Assembly: GCA_032718475.1 (NCBI GenBank)
Contig: JAUCBJ010002680.1
Coordinates: 1-21,136, forward strand
Reading direction: 5' to 3'
Length of the DNA stretch: 21,136 nucleotides
From: Nemertoderma westbladi
Lineage: Eukaryota > Xenacoelomorpha > Nemertodermatida > Nemertodermatidae
In this document: in pieces, positions 18,529-21,136 of the stretch
Numbering within the stretch: position 1 is the stretch's first letter
How the letters are laid out: the number at the start of each line of letters is the position of its first letter
The notes under the pieces: model-generated
Database searches by the model: none
What the model was told of the DNA's origin: nothing
What the model saw: only the letters and a program-made list of their open reading frames with translations
Program-made: the position numbers and the translations under genes

Positions 18529-19380
18529 GTAAAGTATAGTGTTAGATAGAGATGGGCACCCATATGGTTGGCCTAGACAAGGATTCCCTGGTCCTCAGGT
18601 AAAGTATAGTGTTAGATAGAGATGGGCACCCATATGGTTGGCCTAGACAAGGATTCCCTGGTCCTCAGGTAAAGTATAGTGTTAGATAGAGATGGGCACC
18701 CATATGGTTGGCCTAGACAAGGATTCCCTGGTCCTCAGGTAAAGTATAGTGTTAGATAGAGATGGGCACCCATATGGTTGGCCTAGACAAGGATTCCCTG
18801 GTCCTCAGGTAAAGTATAGTGTTAGATAGAGATGGGCACCCATATGGTTGGCCTAGACAAGGATTCCCTGGTCCTCAGGTAAAGTATAGTGTTAGATAGA
18901 GATGGGCACCCATATGGTTGGCCTAGACAAGGATTCCCTGGTCCTCAGGTAAAGTATAGTGTTAGATAGAGATGGGCACCCATATGGTTGGCCTAGACAA
19001 GGATTCCCTGGTCCTCAGGTAAAGTATAGTGTTAGATAGAGATGGGCACCCATATGGTTGGCCTAGACAAGGATTCCCTGGTCATCAGGTAAAGTATAGT
19101 GTTAGATAGAGATGGGCACCCATATTGTTGGCCTAGACAAGGATTCCCTGGTCCTCAGGTAAAGTATAGTGTTAGATAGAGATGGGCACCCATATGGTTG
19201 GCCTAGACAAGGATTCCCTGGTCCTCAGGTAAAGTATAGTGTTAGATAGAGATGGGCACCCATATGGTTGGCCTAGTCAAGGATTCTCTGGTCCTCAGGT
19301 AAAGTATAGTGTTAGATAGAGATGGGCACCCATATGGTTGGCCTAGACAAGGATTCCCTGGTCCTCAGGTAAAGTATAGT
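18471..19380 (+). repeat. 13-copy tandem array of a 70-bp exon-intron junction unit
   Basis: Units start with GTTAGATAGAGATGGGCACC at 18471 and every 70 bp up to 19311; the array ends at 19380. Each unit holds the last 58 bp of glutamine synthetase exon 2 and the first 12 bp of the following intron (GTAAAGTATAGT), so a complete 5' splice site is present 13 times. Most copies are identical; I see single changes only in the units at 19031 (near the donor), 19101 and 19241. Period 70 is not a multiple of 3, and no frame stays open through the array. The low divergence points to a recent expansion or to an assembly artefact. Confidence 0.97.
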
Positions 19381-19586
19381 CTAACTATTTAAGTATTATA
19401 TCAGTATATAGTATCGTATAAAGTAAAAAAATGACTACAGTATAAGGCACTAATAAGATGCTAAGAAGGAATATTAAGGCACTTTGATTAGGCCTATAGA
19501 TTACGTTAAAAAGTATATTGAGGGTATTTCCGGCCTAACGATGTGCTTCAGCAAAGTACAGTACACTAGTTCTATGAGTAAATTAA
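19381..19586. other. Short AT-rich spacer ending in TTAA
   Basis: Presumed intron DNA of the glutamine synthetase gene between the array and the TTAA-flanked element. No feature seen apart from the TTAA at 19583-19586. Confidence 0.5.
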
Positions 19587-19604
19587 CCCTATTAAACCCG
19601 GGGG

Positions 19605-19623
19605 GGGGGTCAATATGACCCCC
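19605..19623. repeat. Left subterminal G/C hairpin
   Basis: G-run, TCA, ATA, TGA, C-run: the arms pair across the 3-base centre ATA. With its flanking G and C bases the stem is longer still (about 19600-19627). The same motif recurs at 21077-21095 with the centre ATA in the same orientation. Confidence 0.9.
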
Positions 19624-19859
19624 CCCGTGGTTTTTTTATTATAATTCTGAAACAAACGCAGTTGGGAATCTGAAATTTTATGACTTTTCCTAAAAATCTA
19701 TTGTCTTCCTAGTAGTGAAAACCGTTTTCAAAAATATTGGGTACTTTTCGAGTTATAGCACCATTTTTTAACCCTACTTTTGGCACTTTTTTTGAGACGT
19801 TTTTTGAAAATTACATTTCATTAAATATGAATTGTAACATCTCTATTTTTGATTTACAC

Positions 19860-20640
19860 CGGTTTTTTGGTGTTAGAAATTTGATGGAATTCATATAAAT
19901 TGATTTAGAAATTTCAAACTTGTTTTTTTCGGTGGGTGCCAAATTTTGGTGCCAGCACCAAATTTTGAATTATGTCAATTTTGTAAATTGATTGTTTGAA
20001 ACTTGTTTTTTACGCAATTGGGGTTTTTTGGGGTTCTGGATTCGATGAAATATATACGAGTTGCACCAAGCGTATCAAACTTGTATTTTTCGGTGCTGTG
20101 TGCAAATTTTGGTGCTAGCACGAAATTTTGAAAATTCATTCGATAGATAAAATTGCTTGTGACAATTTATTTCTTGCGTTTTAGAGGTTTATGGCTGTTC
20201 TGAATTCAATGGAATAAATAATTATCGAACTAGACATCTCAAACTTGTATTTTTCGGATGTGGGTGCAAAATGTGGTGCTAGCACCAAATTTTGAAAACC
20301 ATCAAATATATCAATTGATTGTGTCACCTTGTTTCTTGCGTTATACGGGTTTGTGATGGTTCTGAATTCAATGGAATCAGTAAAAATTTCATAAGAGTTC
20401 TCAAACTGGTATTTTTCGCCAGTGGGTGAAAATTGTTGTGCCAGCACCAAATTTTGGAAAATATGCAAATTTATCAGTAGATAGTATCACCTTGTTTCTT
20501 GCGTTATACGGGTTTATGAGGGTCCTGAATCCGATGGAATCCATAAAAACAGCACTGGACATCGCAAACTTGTACTTTTTGGTGATGGGTACGAAATTTG
20601 GTGCTAGCACCAAAATTTGCCAAATTACGCCGAAAAATAC
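19860..20640. repeat. Satellite-like array, ~162-bp unit, about 5 copies
   Basis: The marker CAAACTTGTATTTTTCGG (variants allowed) recurs with AAAC at 19916, 20077, 20241, 20403 and 20566, giving spacings of 161, 164, 162 and 163 bp. About 25-35 bp after it each unit carries a palindrome based on GGTGCTAGCACC flanked by AAATTTT. Other shared strings are TTTCTTGCGTTATACGGG and CTGAATTCAATGGAAT. The copies differ at perhaps a fifth of positions, so the array is older than the 70-bp array. Minus-strand open frames here (20181-20649) merely repeat because the unit is near 54 codons long. Confidence 0.85.
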
Positions 20641-21076
20641 AAGTATCAATGATCTGGCATATTAGAAATGTATTCCATTAGAATCAGCGCAATCGAAAAC
20701 CTGAAAATGTGAATTTATAGCATCGTATAAGTGAATTAAAAATTTTGTGTTCTACCTGAAAAGTGCTGGTTACTTGTTTTTTTCATTTTTTTCCTACGCA
20801 GAGAGGACTAAACGGCCATTTATAGTAATCATATCATTTTTAAATATTTTCCAATGTTTTTTGCACCCCAGAAAACCTGTATTGAAAAATAATTAGCCGA
20901 AAATGTAACTTTCAAATTTTGTGAAAATTGTGCACTACTTGTAATTTTGGTGCTGCAATATAACCACCCCAGTACATTTTTTCGAAAATTTTTTTTTTCG
21001 GTCGGATCCAGACAAGTGATACCTACGTACAAACAAAAAATCAGACGTTTTCGTAAATATTTGTAGATTTTAGAGG

Positions 21077-21095
21077 GGGGGTCAATATGACCCCC
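21077..21095. repeat. Right subterminal G/C hairpin
   Basis: Same 19-base core as at 19605-19623, followed by TCCCGG. It lies about 41 bp from the window edge and supports the reading of a transposon with paired ends. Confidence 0.9.
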
Positions 21096-21136
21096 TCCCG
21101 GTATTTGTACAGCATTTTATAGCCCGGTACTAATAG

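Larger units (their letters stand above)
19587..21136. mobile_element. Putative non-autonomous piggyBac-type (TTAA) transposon
   Basis: The left end reads TTAA then CCCTATTAAACCCGGG. The right edge of the window reads CCCGGTACTAATAG, whose reverse complement CTATTAGTACCGGG matches the left terminus from its third base. Inside both ends lies GGGGGTCAATATGACCCCC (19605-19623 and 21077-21095), a near-perfect hairpin. It is close to the terminus on the left and about 25 bp further in on the right. In piggyBac elements, TTAA target duplication, CCC/GGG termini and an internal repeat set at unequal distances from the two ends are known features. No transposase is encoded; the interior is a tandem array. 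The last two element bases and the right TTAA would lie just beyond the window. It sits in the presumed intron of the glutamine synthetase gene. Confidence 0.6.

Noticed and set aside
18471-19380. CRISPR array
   Set aside because: Units are contiguous with no unique spacers, and the unit is a glutamine synthetase exon-intron junction.
20181-20649. Minus-strand frames with a repeated NPYNARNKV peptide
   Set aside because: The ~162-bp unit is close to 54 codons, so an open frame repeats by chance; unit spacings of 161-164 bp break the frame.
19605-21095. Rho-independent terminators at the G/C hairpins
   Set aside because: Eukaryotic setting, both copies are paired with transposon-like ends, and the stems are not tied to gene ends.

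Overview
The window reads as nuclear DNA of an animal, most likely an invertebrate and plausibly an arthropod. The only clear host gene is a spliced eukaryotic glutamine synthetase gene on the + strand near the right end. Around it lies AT-rich intergenic and intronic DNA, long homopolymer runs, and layers of transposable elements. Nothing bacterial is present: there are no operons, no Shine-Dalgarno-spaced genes and no CRISPR array.

Layout. 1-1200 is AT-rich DNA with no supported gene, ending in a GC/CpG-rich patch. 1228-3269 is a CpG-rich relic of one long open frame (about 680 codons), broken by several frameshifts and three in-frame stops. I do not recognise its product; its base composition differs from the flanks, so it looks like captured foreign DNA, possibly viral. 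3270-4480 holds two small tandem repeats. About 4480 to 11041, and perhaps to about 12960, is a decayed BEL/Pao-type LTR retrotransposon on the + strand. It keeps a DUF1759-like gag, a CCHC knuckle, an aspartic protease with DSGA, an A17/RNase H-like region and a DDE integrase. The reverse transcriptase core is missing, and no LTR pair was found. A 5'-truncated LINE (non-LTR retrotransposon) sits inside its gag on the opposite strand, with a nearly clean reverse-transcriptase frame, so it is the younger insertion.

11042-12960 is purine-rich non-coding DNA with an ~82-bp tandem repeat, an AT-rich palindrome and two clean hairpins, probably the 3' tail or LTR of the same element. 13552-13721 is a probable internal exon of an unidentified gene on the minus strand. 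16190-17216 is a second, degenerate copy of the same LINE, inside the presumed 5' intron of the glutamine synthetase gene.

The glutamine synthetase gene shows two coding exons (17419-17765 and 18396-18528, residues 1-160). The intron between them carries a tRNA-derived SINE. The second exon runs directly into a 13-copy array of a 70-bp unit that consists of the last 58 bp of the exon plus the first 12 bp of the intron, so the 5' splice site is repeated 13 times. The rest of the gene must lie beyond the window.

19587 to the right edge looks like a non-autonomous piggyBac-type transposon: TTAA then CCC, ends that match inversely, a subterminal hairpin at both ends, and an internal array of ~162-bp units each centred on GGTGCTAGCACC. 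The most noteworthy items are the splice-donor array, the TTAA element and the unidentified CpG-rich relic gene.
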